From: Pampus argenteus
Taxonomy: Eukaryota > Chordata > Actinopteri > Scombriformes > Stromateidae
DNA: 64,000 nucleotides
Direction of reading: 5' to 3'
NCBI GenBank assembly: GCA_036937835.1
Contig: CM072869.1
Coordinates: forward strand, 8,964,001 to 9,028,000
Position 1 is the first letter of the stretch. Each line of letters begins with the position of its first letter. Position numbers and translations under genes: made by a program. The notes beneath the pieces are model-generated. The model did no database searches. It was not told where the DNA came from and saw only the letters and a program-made list of their open reading frames with translations. Below are positions 13,201 through 26,988 of this stretch, piece after piece.

Positions 13201-15402
13201 TCCTGGTGAAATATTCTAATATATATTTCTCTCTCTTTATTTAAGGTATGCTCATGGTCCTGTGCCACTACAGTCCCAACAGTATACAACAAGCCAGGAT
13301 ATCATCAACTCTGTCAACTACATCCGGCATGAGATGGCTAATTACAAACCCAATCTTACTCAGGTTCGGTCATACACACTATATTTCTGTAATTTTATCA
13401 ATGTGATGTAATGTGAAATCCATTGTCAGCAACATCTTCACATGGTGTTTCTAAGTCACCTTGTATTTACATTTTTGCCAAATATTGAATAGTTAACAGC
13501 TCGGTTGCTGTCTTCACCTGAGTATCAAGAGTACACTTGGAGAGCTTTTATTCTGATTCAACAGTCAATCATTGACTTTAGGACAAAACACTAACACTAA
13601 AAAAAACAAAGAGTAGAAACAATCCCAAGTCTACTGTTTGGTGTCACAGTAGACTTGTATATTGTTGATACCTCTTCCTGCACCATTTTCAGCTCCTTCT
13701 CCCTCAGTATGTGCCACATACTACTACTGTGTTCTAGGTTTTTCTTTGACTGAATAAATCCCAGTACTAGTAATTTATTTATTAGTAAATGTTTACTCAT
13801 GACTTGCAGACATAATTCTGATTTGGCCTTGTATTGTCGAAATAACAAAGAAATTATTTAACGTTGTCATGTGAGTCATCATAGAAATATCATCGTCACA
13901 TACAGTACAGTATGTTCTCTGGATTAGGATTAATTAAAATCTGATGTTTACCATTCCAGTCTTGAAACTATTACAAACAAAAAATCACAAAGACATAGCT
14001 GAAGATGTAATCTAAAACCACGTGCACCTGATTGTGCTGTTCTAATGTTTTTTAAAGTAATTTTGAGTTTTGTCATATGTATTAGGTTTAAACCACAAAC
14101 GGTGCTTTTTTAAAGTGTCTCACCATCGCCATACTCTTTGCAGGTGTTGGCCAGCACAGCAGCAAGCTCTGCCATTGCTGCACTTTCTCCAGGTGGCATC
14201 CTCATGCAGTCAGGAGCACAGCAAGCCATAAATCGTAAGTGTGTGTTGAAATTGCTGAATTACTGTAAAACTGTTGTTTCCTGTAGCAGCACATCTGTAT
14301 AATCTAAGGGTTGCTGTGAATCTTACAAAATCTCAATGTTTTGTGGATTTTCTGCTATTGTTGCCAACATGTCCTTTAAAAAAAGATGTTTCTGATTTAA
14401 AAATAATAATAATAACATTTTTCCTTTTCATTCTTGTTATTTTTTTCCCCCAGAGATGGTACCTACTGAGGTTCAAGGAGAGTTGAAGCATCTTTATGCA
14501 GCTGCTGGAGAGTTGTTGAGACATTTCTGGTCCTGTTTTCCTGTAAACACGCCATTTTTGGAGGAAAAGGTGACTGTTATACTGTTAATTTAAGTCAAAT
14601 TATTGTCATATAGTATGTTATTCTTTGTCTTGACAACCGTTTTTGGCAATAAATAAATAAATTGGCAGTTTTAATAATTTTCTAATAGTATACATACAAC
14701 TTGATGATTGACATTTTTTTTAGTATAAACCAAACTTGCTCAAAGAGGTTACCATATTTTAAACATATTAATTATTAACATATTATCAACATATTAACTA
14801 AGCATTTTCAATTCAATTATTTTGTGTTTCATATGCACCTGCCATAGATTATTTTATCAGGTATTTGTTTTCATGTGGACTTTAATGTGGCATTTTTCTT
14901 TCTCTCAAGCAAAAAAAAAAATCTAACTATATCTACTATGAACTACAACCTTTTTAATCAGCTTGTGTCCGTTTGTATCTTAGTATATAGTTGTATAGCA
15001 TAATTTCCTTCACTACCAATACACATGGTCTCACTCATTAAAAGTAGGAAAACTTCTTTTTTTTTTGAGTTTTTCCTAATGTTTTTTTTTCCTATTTTCA
15101 AAAATGCTTTCATCATTTCTTACTTCTCATTTAGGTGATGAAAATGAAGTCAAACCTCGAGAAATTTCAGATGACCAAGCTTTGTCCTTTTAAGGAGAAG
15201 ATTCAACGTCAGTACTTAAGTACAAATGTAAGTCTCTAATCTCTAATGATTTAATGATTGCACAAAGGCTTATACCGCATGATTCTTGTATTAAATGTAT
15301 TGGACATGTCTTCAGCTTACAGGGCACTTGGAGGAGATGCTGCAGACAGCCTATAGCAAGTTCCACGTTTGGCAAACCCGTCGGATGATGAGGAAAACCT
15401 GA
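10219..15402 (+). CDS. gtf2h1: TFIIH core subunit 1 (p62)
   Basis: Subunit of the TFIIH core, used in RNA polymerase II initiation and nucleotide excision repair in the nucleus. Exons: 10219-10372, 10462-10654, 11203-11368, 11516-11609, 11745-11894, 12015-12094, 12207-12334, 12412-12499, 12589-12677, 13246-13363, 14144-14234, 14454-14569, 15135-15227, 15316-15402. They total 548 codons plus stop, the same length as human p62. The N-terminal PH/PTB-like domain (about residues 1-108) begins MASLSEEVLLVVKKV. Two BSD domains follow, seen as EEFWANR and EFWTRFFQSHYF. A conserved DSDFFQPPVKK stretch leads to the C-terminal helices LKHLYAAAGELLRHFW and TAYSKFHVWQTRRMM. The start is the first ATG after the 10203 acceptor and matches the family N-terminus. 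The donor at 13364 (GTTCGG) is a poor consensus, but frame and homology require it. Confidence 0.97.
12942..13190. repeat. Dispersed retroelement remnant in a gtf2h1 intron
   Basis: It begins CAATCAATCAAGCTTTATTTA and continues as an A-rich, decayed sequence like the repeat at 8748. This is typical of teleost SINE/LINE 3' tails that carry CAATCAAT at one end. Confidence 0.5.
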
Positions 15403-16380
15403 GGTCTGACGGTTTGTTGAAAAGAGGACAAGGAAGACATTGAAGTATATGGACAAATGGCCTGTGGAGGCACTCCAGACTGCTGTGAAGAGACCACAGA
15501 TCACAGCCTGATGAGACATAGTTCACAGAGGCTTATGATGAGAACATAGATGGACGCTGCTACATCGCCAAATGTTCAACAGAGACTAACTACATCTCAG
15601 TCACAAATAACTGTAATTAGTTTCTTTCTCTTTTGTTTGTGTTTTTATTTCAGTGGTTGAGAGACTGGTGCCCAGTAATGGTTAAATGTAACTTTTGTAA
15701 TGGTGTAATATGACCAAATTTCAGATGGAAATCAGAAAAGGCTCTCAGGATAAAAGGCTGAGGTGTGAGATGCAAGCAGAGGACTGCCAACTTGTGTTTC
15801 ATCAGTGCACGGAGCACAGAAAGAAAGGTTGGATATACAAGGAGCCCCTCGTAGCACCGAAATCGATTTATGGAACCAGGTTCCTAAAAATCTGAAGTGA
15901 AAGGGGAAGTCAATATAGCAATACTGTAAAGACATTTCACACTCGAGTGCATTTGTGTGTGTGCGTGTGTGTGTGTGACTCAATTCACACTATCACTGGT
16001 TTGTAATGTCTGCACCTTCTGTCTGCACTGAAGACAAAAAAAATGTTACTCTGGATTAAAGTGAGGCATAAAGCTTTTGTTCATAAAACTGCAGCACTTC
16101 ATTAAAGGGTGGGTTTACAAAAAGTCTGTCTTAAAATAATAGGTGCCCAAATAAACATTGAAATTGTTTGTTTTCCTGCCATAAATCATTCCTCCTGTTC
16201 ATACTGGCCTTCAAAGATCCCTTCACAATGCATTTACAATGTAGGAGGTGTGTGGGGGGTATTCAAGCATGTGCAAAAATATATTCAAAAGCTTATTTTT
16301 GCACTTTATAAACAGCTTTTATAGCTGTAGGTGTCGGTTGGTTTTATTGAGCTATCATGTGGGGAAGGTTGTTTATTGAT
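15403..16380. other. gtf2h1 3' untranslated region and spacer to hps5
   Basis: No coding structure seen. A GT-rich microsatellite lies at about 15955-15977. There is no AATAAA close to the stop; ATTAAA variants at about 16056 and 16101 are the only candidates noticed. Confidence 0.5.
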
Positions 16381-16991
16381 ATGACGCCGCTGTATGCTCT
16401 GGGGAAGCCGACGCGCAGATTTCAGGAAGTGTCCTCACATCAGCTGAGTAAAGCTGTGACAGATCGGTGGGATAGCGTGAGAGTGACCGCTGACTTTCTC
16501 TAAAAAAAATTTTTAAAAAGTGAACAAACGCAGGGATGTAAGGCAGCGGTTTGGTGTGGATGTGTAGGAGGCAACGCTGGAGTATCAACCCCTGTCATCT
16601 GGTGAGTTTTAACTGAAAACAGCGAGTGAATGGCATTAGCGCTGTGGAAGCTAGCATGCTTGCTAACTTGTTATTTCAAATATTAGTGGCTCGAGTTGTC
16701 ACACGTGACAGTTTTCGAATTTATCGAAATATCATTAAACCGTCAGTTTCATTTCATTATATCAGCCGTACCCACGTTTATTTTCTGTAAGTTTTCAGCA
16801 GCACATTAGCGTTGGCATTAACATGTTAGCATCAGTGTCAGGAGACGGGTCTCGTGATCCACAGTGGATCCGATAGACTCCCCCTTTAAAGTTTGCGAAA
16901 GAGCCACAGATACTTCACCGATACACCTATATTTTATCGACAACAAACACTAATTGAGTCTTCCAGTAACCCAGCTGACTGCTTGAAGAAG
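16380..16991 (+). promoter_or_regulatory. hps5: Probable hps5 promoter and 5' untranslated exons
   Basis: CpG-richer block with two good donors, CTG/GTGAGT (exon end 16601) and AAG/GTAAGT (16991), either of which could join the coding exon at 17911. No TATA box was recognised. TTAGC/GCTAAC half-sites occur at 16634-16667 and 16806-16830. Confidence 0.45.
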
Positions 16992-17932
16992 GTAAGTGAC
17001 TAAAAACAAAATAGAAGTTTAAGCGACAGAGCACGAAAGCTTTAAATTTCAAGGTTTGTTGACGGTTATCAACGTCTGAACGTTAATCTAACGGTTAATA
17101 AGTTCTGTGACGTTACAGTAATTTACTCAAACAACAGTTACTGTCCTCAGGGACAGGCTTTGGTAGCTACTGGTACTTTCCTCGGGTGTTTCCATCTTAT
17201 GACACGTGATGTTTTTAGTTTTTAACATTTTAATTATCGATTGATCTGGCGATTAGTTGTTGTTGTTGATCCGTAAAATGTCAGAAATTAGTGAAAAATG
17301 TCGCCGTTTCTATTTGAGTTTTACAGGTTTTTGTACAGGTTTTAAAATGAGCTTCACTCGACTAGCTACAACAACAACAGTAAGATGTTATTTACATATC
17401 TAATGCATTAATGCTAATTTAATAAATAAAATGGTAACACTGACATGCCAGGGTGCTTTTGCTTTGGACACTTACTTCTTCCACCACTGATCATATAACA
17501 ATGAGTCTGAGTTTGGATTTAATCACCAGGTGAAATGATCTGAGCCCATCATTCCTCACCCACAAATACATCCCTGTGACAGTAGAGTGCTAACAAATAG
17601 AGACAGAAGTCAGAGTGGACTGCTACTTCTCACTTCTTTTTTGAGACACTTGTGGCAACTACTTAAATACTGACGAGCATTTATGTTTCAACATTTTATT
17701 TGAGTGCAAATGGTAAATGTTTTTGGGGTGGGGGTGGGGGGGTCTAAAGTGGAGTCATGACTGGTCAATTTGGGAGGGTGAGTAAACTCCTGAAAGTCAT
17801 ATGATGCCACAGGGCATTGAAAGACCATGGTACGTGAGGAAGTAGAGTAGTGACATTTGAAGTCCTGCACGTTGTCTTCATAGTCAACTGTCTGACTTAT
17901 ATTCTCTCAGTTGTGGAGAATCCCCAGTGAAG

Positions 17933-20900
17933 ATGCCTCTGATACCTGTTGTGCCAGAGAACCACAGTCATGTACTGGCAGAGCTTGACTGTCTTGATCC
18001 ACTTCTCTCTGCTCTCCGTTTAGACTCCGGCAGGCTCAAGGTAGGTTTCACCATCGCATGTTTGAGAGAGTCTTATAATTAAAGTTTAAAAAAAAGTTAA
18101 ATTAAAGATTTACAGTGGGTTTTTGATATTATTGAATGTCTCTTAAAGTGCACTGCGTGTCCATACATTCTTTCTAAATATAAATGAAATATTTAATTAC
18201 TGTGTTATCATGCTTACTATCGTTTTTTTCCCTCTTCTTGAACTTTTTATATCTGATTGTGTTGTGTTACAGTGTACTTGTTTGGCAGTGTCGAGGAAGT
18301 GGCTTGCGTTGGGAACATCAGCAGGAGGGTTGCACCTGATTCAGAGGGAGGGCTGGAAACAAAGGCTTATCCTCACTCACAAAGTAATATCTGACAGATT
18401 TTTTGTGTTGAAATACTGCTTTGACTATTGTCCTGCTGTTAACACATATAGCTACATATAAAAATGAGTTTCTCATAAATTTTCCTCGCCAAACATTGGC
18501 TCTCTTTCAGGAGGGAGCCATCACTCAGGTGTCTTGTTGCCCTCATGATGAAGACTTTATCGCTGTTGCAACTAGGTTAGAGTTTACTCCATGTCATGTG
18601 ATGCCAGTCTGCTCTTCTCTCATACATATCTCTGTGTTAGTCATATTATTATTCATGATGGTGGCTGTTGGTGTTTGTCTCTGGTCCAGTAAAGGTCTGG
18701 TGGTGGTGTGGGAGCTGCAGCTGGAGCGGCGGGGTCGTCCAGAAAGAGTCAGTGTGTCTTGGGAGCATAGGGGTCATGACATCACTGCACTCTGCTGGGA
18801 CACCAGCACACTCAGAGTTTTTGTCGGGGACTCGGGAGGAAAGGTGTCCTGTCTCCGTGCAGGATCCTCCAAGCTGGGAAAGGTATTGAACCAACCCTGT
18901 TAATGTTCCTCAATAAAATGTGTCTTATGCATATATAGTAGTTGTGACACCTGTGTTGTGGCAGCAGCATTTATAAGTATTTTGTTTCTAACAGTTTTCT
19001 CGATCCAGTTTTTCTCCTACTTGCTGTCATCTATATTGATTATTTATTGACATGAAGTATGCAATATTCATATCAATGCTATGTGTGTTTTGATTCTTCT
19101 GTTTTTGTGTCAAGGGGTCAGCATTCGTCATCTTTCCTGTTCAGACCATCACTACCGTGGACTCCAGAGTAGTTCAACTTGGGTACCAAGATGGTCGCCT
19201 GCTGGTGTCTTCTCTGAGCCGCTGCTACCTCTGTGACACAGAGAGGTGAGCGTAGCTGTGTCTGTCTTGCACCTCTGAGTGTCTTAGATTAAAAAGACAC
19301 CCCATGTAAATACCTATGCAAATATCTGCCCTACTCAAGTGTCTTTGAGTAAGATGTTAAATCTGTATTCCTATCATAGACATGCTAGTTTTGTGATCAT
19401 TCCACACTCTCTGGAGAATCTCTTTTCTCCATGTTAGCCATCTCTCAACAGTATTGTTTTTTCCTGCCTTCAGGGAGAAGTTCTGGCGTGTTGGAAATAA
19501 GGAGCGTGATGGGGAGTACGGAGCTTGTTTTTTCCCTCAGAACAGGGGATTATTGTTGGGTCAGCCCCACCTGCTGTACTGTGCCCGGCCAGGGTCTCGA
19601 ATATGGGAAGCCAGTTTTCATGGCGAGGTTCTGAGCACCCATCAGTTCAAACAGCAGCTGGCCTGTCCTCCTTTACCGCTCATCACTTACAGGTACTGTA
19701 TGGTCCTGCTTTTAAGTCGTCTAATGTAAAATGACAAACCTTTAATTTGTCTTCTGTTCCTCTGTTACCTGCAGAAATGAACCACATTACAATGCAGTGC
19801 AGAAGAGCCCCCAGTCAATCGCCTTCCCTAAACTGCTTTATTTGGGGTATTATTACATATTTTTAATTTTCTCATTTGAGTTTTTAGGCTTGTGAATCAG
19901 ATATTTTTTTATGATTTTTAAATGTTGTACATCACTGAATGCAAGGCAAAATATAACAATATTAGTAAAAAACAAAATATTGAAATGCAGATGATGTTGT
20001 GACCTAACTAACTGTACACTTTATTTATTTGTGTAGAGACCAATACCTACTGACCTGGACAGACTCAGCTATTTATATATTCACACCTCATAATGGCCAA
20101 GTTCTACTGTGGACAGAAGTCAAAGGTGCATTTGATTTGATTGACTTGTGAACCATGAGGACCCTAGTCATCCTCCTGTTTGATTTTACAATAAATTGAA
20201 CAAAACCTGTTTTCTGGTTTTGTAGATTTGGTTGACATTGCAGTCTATCGCAGTGAGCTGTTCTGCCTCCATGGCAGCGGGCGTCTGTCCCACATCTCCC
20301 TGTTGTCTGCAGAGCGTTGTGTTGAGCGGCTGCTGCGTAAGGAGTCCTGGCCTCTGGCTGCTGCCGTCTGCTGTATGTTCCAGCACGCTATCGCCACCAG
20401 CCGGGTAAGATAGCTTCTACTGCCATGCCAACTGTTTATGTCTATGTGCAAAGTTGAACCCATATGCCTGTGGTATCATGTCTAAGCTGTTTTGAATCTA
20501 TGACCTCAATTTAAAAAAAAAAAAAAAGCACACAATAGTCACTGAGGTGTTCACTTGAGGTGTCTCACGGCCACCAATAGAGATTCTTCCTGCTATTGAC
20601 TTGAAATAGAAATGTGGTTTAAATTTATGGATGGTGATTATTGTTTTTAAGACAGACTAAAGCCAAACTGTGAACCTGTCCTTGAAATTACTAGACTTTA
20701 CAGGGAACATTAGAAAAAAATGTTAATGAAGGTAGTGAAACCAAATAGGAAATTAATAAGTTTACATGCAGCAGGTTGCATTTTGAAGTCAATAAAGCAT
20801 CTTAAAATAATCAACACATGTGTTTCGTATGTGTGTATTGATAAATAATAGCTGTTTCCATTGTTCTTGTTTCATGCAGGCCAGGAAATCAATTCCCATT

Positions 20901-23900
20901 GACCGCCTCGAACACCTTAGGTCCCAGCTCAGTAACAGCACACAGCTGGAGATGATTGGCCAACTGGAGGAAGTAATCAGTAAGGTAGAGCCTCTGGACT
21001 CTGCTTCCAGCAGCCGCAGAAGCAGCATATCATCACATGTAAGTTAAGACAACCATTTATGGAGAACATTCGTGTAAATGGGGTGAAGATTCTCTGTGTT
21101 CATTAAGTAGCTGTTTTATTGTATTATTTAAATGTCACACACAATGTAACATTAGCCAGACTTTTACTTGTTTCTCTGACTTGTCATGAGTTCCAGGAAG
21201 CTACATTGTGTGCAAAATAATTCTGCATCAAACCAATACATCACGGTTCAATTACTTCCTCTTCAAGTTTTGTCACAAAAGCAGAAGTGGGTTTTTTTTT
21301 GTACTAACTTAATTTAACGGAAACTCACAGCTTCTTTAAACTGTATACTGACATCATTATTTTCATCATCCAGGAGAGCTTCAACGTCCTGGACTGTGGA
21401 ATCTATCGTGTGATCAGCCGCAGAGGAAGCCAGTCAGATGAAGAGACGAGCTCCCTCATCAATCAGTCCATGTCAGAGGAGGAGCGGCTCAAGGAATTCA
21501 GCTTTGTGCAGGAAGAAGATCAGGTTGATCATGGTAAGAGCCAGATATTGTCTGTCAAATGCATTTTATGTGATATTAAAACAACAAATTGAATAGCTCA
21601 TGTTTAGTTACGATCCTCCTGATGGTGATAATCATAGTTTTAGTCTTTTTCTCACTGTTTTCCCCTTTGGAACATTCAGCGGCCAGCAGCAGAGTCTTCA
21701 AATGTTAATAGAATAATTTCTATTTATCTATATTTTTTGAGGAAAATTTAGGATCTGATTTATTTATTTATTAATTTTTTTTTTTTTCTAAACTAATTTA
21801 GCCTAATAGTGTAATGAAAATAATAATCAATAATTAGCTGTTTTGTCTTATCTTATTCTCCTTTACGTATAGGTTTTGTGTAATCTGCACACTGACACAA
21901 ATAAAAATAAAATATAAATTTATACATGCGTGTTTTGCGGACTGATGTGAATGCAGCATCCAGGTATACAGAACAGCCTTGGACGTCAGAGTTTTTATTC
22001 ACTCACAGTCAAAACAAACTAGAAAAGTATCAGCAGAGCAAATCAAACTCAATAAATTTGCCTCACTGATGTGAAAACAATGACCACAGCAACTGAAAGC
22101 ATATAAACAAATAACCCACTCACACATTCTTTTCTTTCTGTTTCTTTCTGACTCTCTCTCACTCTACTGTGTGTGTGCGTGCATATAGCATGAGCAAACT
22201 TAATGTGAAAAGAGAGTGAATTATTTTCAGTTTTATGTCAACTGATTTAAAACAAAAACTTGAAGGAAAAACTGATATTTGGAAGTGCGGACATCACTAG
22301 ATGCTGAAAGATTTATCAATATAAATGTGTGACTGATAATAATTTGACTCTTTGTTATGTTGATTATATACCTGTGTTTATAACTGTCTTGTATTTTTTG
22401 CCACTAAAACTGATTTTGATATAAAAATGATTTAATCACAACTGTTTCTATGTTGGATTTTCTCTGAGAGCTGATTGATCACCCTGATGGTGAACATGCT
22501 ATAAAATGCCACGTTGTTAATATCAAGTTTCTTGTCTATTCCATTGTATCATACACACGTATCACTTCATTTTGGTTCTGTCTTTTTGTATTGTGCAGCA
22601 TTTAATTTACGCTCTTTCTATAGTGGTGTCTCTGCACCTTTGCTCCACCTGCTTGCATTTTGTCTTCTCCCTCTCATCATGCCCCTCTGGTACTCCATCC
22701 TTCTGTTTTCCCTTTGGCTCGTGCCCCAATCTTTATTCAGATCCACAGAGCAGTGAGCGTATGGATGCTGAGCGATCTGAGCAAGGCCTGCCATTCCACC
22801 TCCCCCTCTCATTCCGCCCCAAACCCCCCCGCATCGCACTGCAGGCCGTCAAAGACAGGTGAATATCTAGAGGAACGAAGCATAAGCAGGCTAACGGCTT
22901 TAAATAGAGCAATGTCACAGCAGACTGTACCATAGAGGCATATAGCCGCAGTGTGTTGCTTTGAGTTATCAAGTTTTTCTTATGAGGACTGAAACTACAG
23001 TATAATATTCAAGTGCACCTGTGCTTACTTCCTCTTTCCACTGAAGAACCACATCTAGTTTTATTAATTATCATTGTTCATCTGTGTGGGCGCATGCCTC
23101 ATGTTTCACTTTCCAAGCATCACACTCAGTCATTTGCCATATGAAAAGATTTGCTGTTTGTAGTTCTGTTCGCTTTTCTGGTTGTTAGATTATAGATCCA
23201 TATAGCATAATCTTATTGGAGAAAGATTATTTTATTCAGTTTTATTTCTCAGTGTTTCCAGTTTTGTTAAGAAGACAACAGAGAAGATCAACACCCTCCA
23301 GATGAACTCTGAGCTCTGGCAACGGCCTGACTTCAGAGAAGGTGGACAAGCTGAAATGTCAGCCACTTCTGCTCCATTCTCAGAGGAAATAGAAAATGAG
23401 TGAGTACAGAACATGGACTAAAACCATTTTTGAAAAGTTGAACTAATGAAATTGGGTGCTGTTGTAAAACAAAGAATTTTCTTTGACTTTTTATCTAATG
23501 TTGAGGTAATACATTGAACCTTTTATTATGAGTAGTCCACTAAAAAGTAAATCAGATAAACCCAGTTTATGATATTTGTCCTTATAGGGTTTATGTTGAA
23601 GTGCCTACCACAGAGGCCGACATGCTGGAGCTACGATCAGCAACAGAACGAGCTGTGTAAGTACGGGGCAGCATGCTGTTAAAAAAAAAACTCACCTTTT
23701 TAAAATTACTTTTAATGTCTAATATGTTTTTAGTGCACTGTATTTTTTTAATGTTCTTCTCTGTAAAGTGTATTTGAGTACCCTGAAAAGCACTTTCAAA
23801 TAAAATGTATCACATTCAACTTTTTTTTTTCTAGTTTTTCTGTGTAAACCGAAGTTTACTCTGATATTCAAAAGTTACAATTTTCCAGCTCCCAGATCCA

Positions 23901-26900
23901 AGATCCTATGGTGCTACTTGATCCAGTCTGCCTGAGAGAAACTCTGCTGGAGTGGCTGCCGGTGCTGGAGCGAATTCTTGGACCTGCAGAGCATGTGTCA
24001 GCTGCTGTGGGTGATTCAAACGCAGATGTACCAGGAGAACAACGATGGGAGAGGGATTATCTAAACACCTTCTCAGAGCAGCTAGAGGAGTCTTCTTGTT
24101 CATCAAGAGAACCCACAGAGAGCGCTACAGAGGAAAATACCGACAAGTCTCCTGAACTTGTAGAAAAAGAGGAGCTGTGTGAGAGTCAGTTGAATGCAGA
24201 TTACAATGAAAAAGAACCTGTAGCTTCAAATGGGAGTCCTCCAGAGCCTGTGCGAGTAGTGTCCCCCAAACCTGTACCATTAGATCTCTTGGCTAATCTC
24301 ACCCAGCTGGCCACACTATACACAGAACTGAGCTGCTTCAGAAACCACGCAGATGAGGAAGCACTGGGTTGCACAACCTTCCTGCGCCACTATTTCTTCC
24401 TGCTGGACCCGGAGCGCATAAGAAGAATGTGTCTGCTCTGTTACCAGGAGCAGCCGGAGGTGAAGAGCTCCTTCATTGATGCCATGCTAGGTCAGAAGCT
24501 TCACTTTACTGGTTTACTCTCTGGTTTAATCTATATTTCTCTAATTGGTTCTTTTGGAAGATTTAGGCCTGTATACTGATGCATAGATTTTGCTCAGTTC
24601 ATTGTTGGACTACAACAAACTCTTAATTTATATCTACATTTGCATCTCTGATACTCTGCTTTAATTTTAACTTATCTAAAAAGTAATTTTTGTTGTCCTC
24701 CACAGAGCTCACTCAGGGCAGTAAGGTGGTGGAAGTTATTCAGAGAGGGGATTTACTGAAATCACTGCGCAGTCTGAGAGAGCTGCAGCCTTGGAATGCT
24801 CCTCCCCTCCTCGCTCACTTACACAGGTCAGTACCGTGTTTCTCTCCTACGCCATCAACACGTATTTAAGTTGTGACAAACATTGGGAAGTAATTACACT
24901 ATGTTAATATGTAGGCTGTATGAGAAGCACGGGGAGGCAGCCGTACGCTCGTTTTCCCAGTTCTATCCCGCGATAACTCCAGCCGACGTAATGGCTATGG
25001 CTCAACAAAGCCATTTCCTGGCGTACCTGGATAATCTGGTCCAGTCACGAACTGAGGAGCACAGGTATGTCTTCAGTTCGATTCTTTTGTGAAAGGAATA
25101 AAAAAAAAAAAGATATTGATCTCACTTTCTTTCTTGCATTCATTTCTTCTTCCAGGTTGTCGTTTCTGCAGTCCCTTCTTGAACCAGAATCACTGCGACA
25201 GGATTGGCTTGAGCTTGCACTTACACATGATGCTCCTCAGCATTGTGATACTCTAACCCCTGACGGACTGCCCAGGTCTGGTAATATTGTGTGTGGAAAA
25301 ATGCAAAATAACATTTTCTTTGTTTTAACTAAAAAGTTTACTAAATGGACGGTACCTAAAACACTACTTCTACTAAATGCGACTCCTGTTGCAGGTGGCA
25401 CTCTCATTGTTTCAGTTGGGGTTATGGGCGCCTCCTGTCACTGTTGATACGTCTCCCTGCAGATCTGTCCTCCAAGCAGAAGATGGCAGAAATGTGCCGC
25501 AGTCAAGGGTACTTACAATTTTTTTTTTGTTTTGTCTACACAAGACAAAAGATAATTTTTTTTTGACACATGAACCTTTTGTATAATATGTGCAGGTACT
25601 GGATGGGCTATCTGTATCTCTGCCGTGAGCTGCAGCGCCGCACAGAAGCCTTCTCCACCATCTGTCAGCTGGATGACATCACCCTGCTGGACGAACCTGA
25701 TGGTAAAACTGTTTACCAAAAAAAGTTTCCCATCACACTTTCGGTCAGAAGGAGATTTATAGTCTCTAATCGGCAGGGATGCGTGTTAGGGGTTAATGAG
25801 GTGCATACTTTAAACCATGTCTGCTACCTGAAAATCCAGTGCGCATGATACTTAAGTAGTGGAGCATACTACTACATACATACTACTCACCATAACTTCT
25901 TCATTACACATAAGTTATGAGCTCACCAGCCAAACAAACAACACAAAATTGATGATCCTTTTGGAAAAAATATTCTTCTTTATCTTTGTTGCTGTACAAA
26001 TGTCTTTGGAAATTAAAAGCAGATGATAAATAAAACTATTTACACTTGGCCATTTGAGGGCAACTTTGTGGTGTGAAATTTGGAAATGTTTGACTTTACA
26101 CATTAATGGCTCTGTGGGGGGAGACAGGATGCAGATTGTGTTGCATCATTACAGCTCAATGATTCTGTAAACGTTCATATAGATAGTTTGGGTAGAACCT
26201 AAAAATAAGCAGCGCGTTAGATCCTGTAAGAAAATGTTTTGAAGCAACAGACAACAGAGTTTCAGAGGTTGTCTTTCCACGGTTTGATCTCAACAAACAT
26301 TTCCTAGGTGTTGAGCCGCAGACCTTGGACGAGTGGAAGCTCCTGATTCAGTTGTCTCAGCGGTGCAGCAGTGTCTCAGAGCAGGCCACAGGTGTGAATG
26401 GGAGTAGCTTATCCAACGGTTCAGCAGACTGTGGTGGGAAGGTCAGCCCAGAGAACCTGACCCTGCTGCTGGCTCGGACGGCCGGGCCAGACCGCGCAAT
26501 GACCATCTTGGAAGAGTGTGGAGTGCAGCTGGTCCTTTCACCCCATTCCAAACTGGTCTGTGAGCTGCTGCGAGTCACTGAGAAGAGGCAGAGGTGAGTC
26601 AGAGTATCTATTACCAAGATATCAAAGTTTAATTAGCCCATTAGAATAGGAAGCAGTTCCAGCAATGTTTTCAGATGTGTGTCAGTGTTTTCTGACATTA
26701 TGTGATTTTGTTTATATTTCAAAAACTATAAATATTGAGGCAGGAAGAAAAAAAAAGTCTTTTTTAACTAGACATTGTAAAAAAAAGTTTGGAAAAACAG
26801 CTGAGGAACTGCTTTTGAAAAAAAAAAAAAAAAAAGGACAACTAGGAGCAAAAATAATCATTGTAACAATTGAACAGACTTTATCTCGTAGGTATTACAG

Positions 26901-26988
26901 TTGTCTTCCTTCTGTTTTGTGTTTCAGGGCGACGATTCAGACGATGCTTGAGCGCTGCGATCGGTTCCTGTGGTCTCAGCACGCTTAA
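17933..26988 (+). CDS. hps5: HPS5, BLOC-2 complex subunit
   Basis: Subunit of BLOC-2, needed for cargo delivery to lysosome-related organelles such as melanosomes. Exons: 17933-18040, 18273-18383, 18511-18575, 18690-18882, 19115-19245, 19474-19692, 19775-19846, 20037-20125, 20226-20404, 20880-21038, 21374-21533, 22741-22858, 23253-23399, 23588-23656, 23889-24490, 24706-24826, 24915-25064, 25156-25275, 25395-25508, 25596-25702, 26308-26593, 26928-26988. They sum to 1126 aa against 1129 in human. The start MPLIPVVPENHSHVLAELD and the N-terminal WD-type propeller (AVSRKWLALGTSAGGLHL, KGLVVVWELQL) fit the family. The acidic Glu/Ser insert at 24030-24230 is likely disordered. The C-terminal half is helical and ends RCDRFLWSQHA. 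ATG 17933 is the first after the acceptor. Most exons were recognised by homology from memory, so small boundary shifts are possible. Confidence 0.96.

Noticed and set aside
22514..22862. Overlapping plus-strand open frames of 80-96 codons in hps5
   Set aside because: Only 22741-22858 is supported as an exon by splice sites and phase; the rest is a pyrimidine-rich intron.
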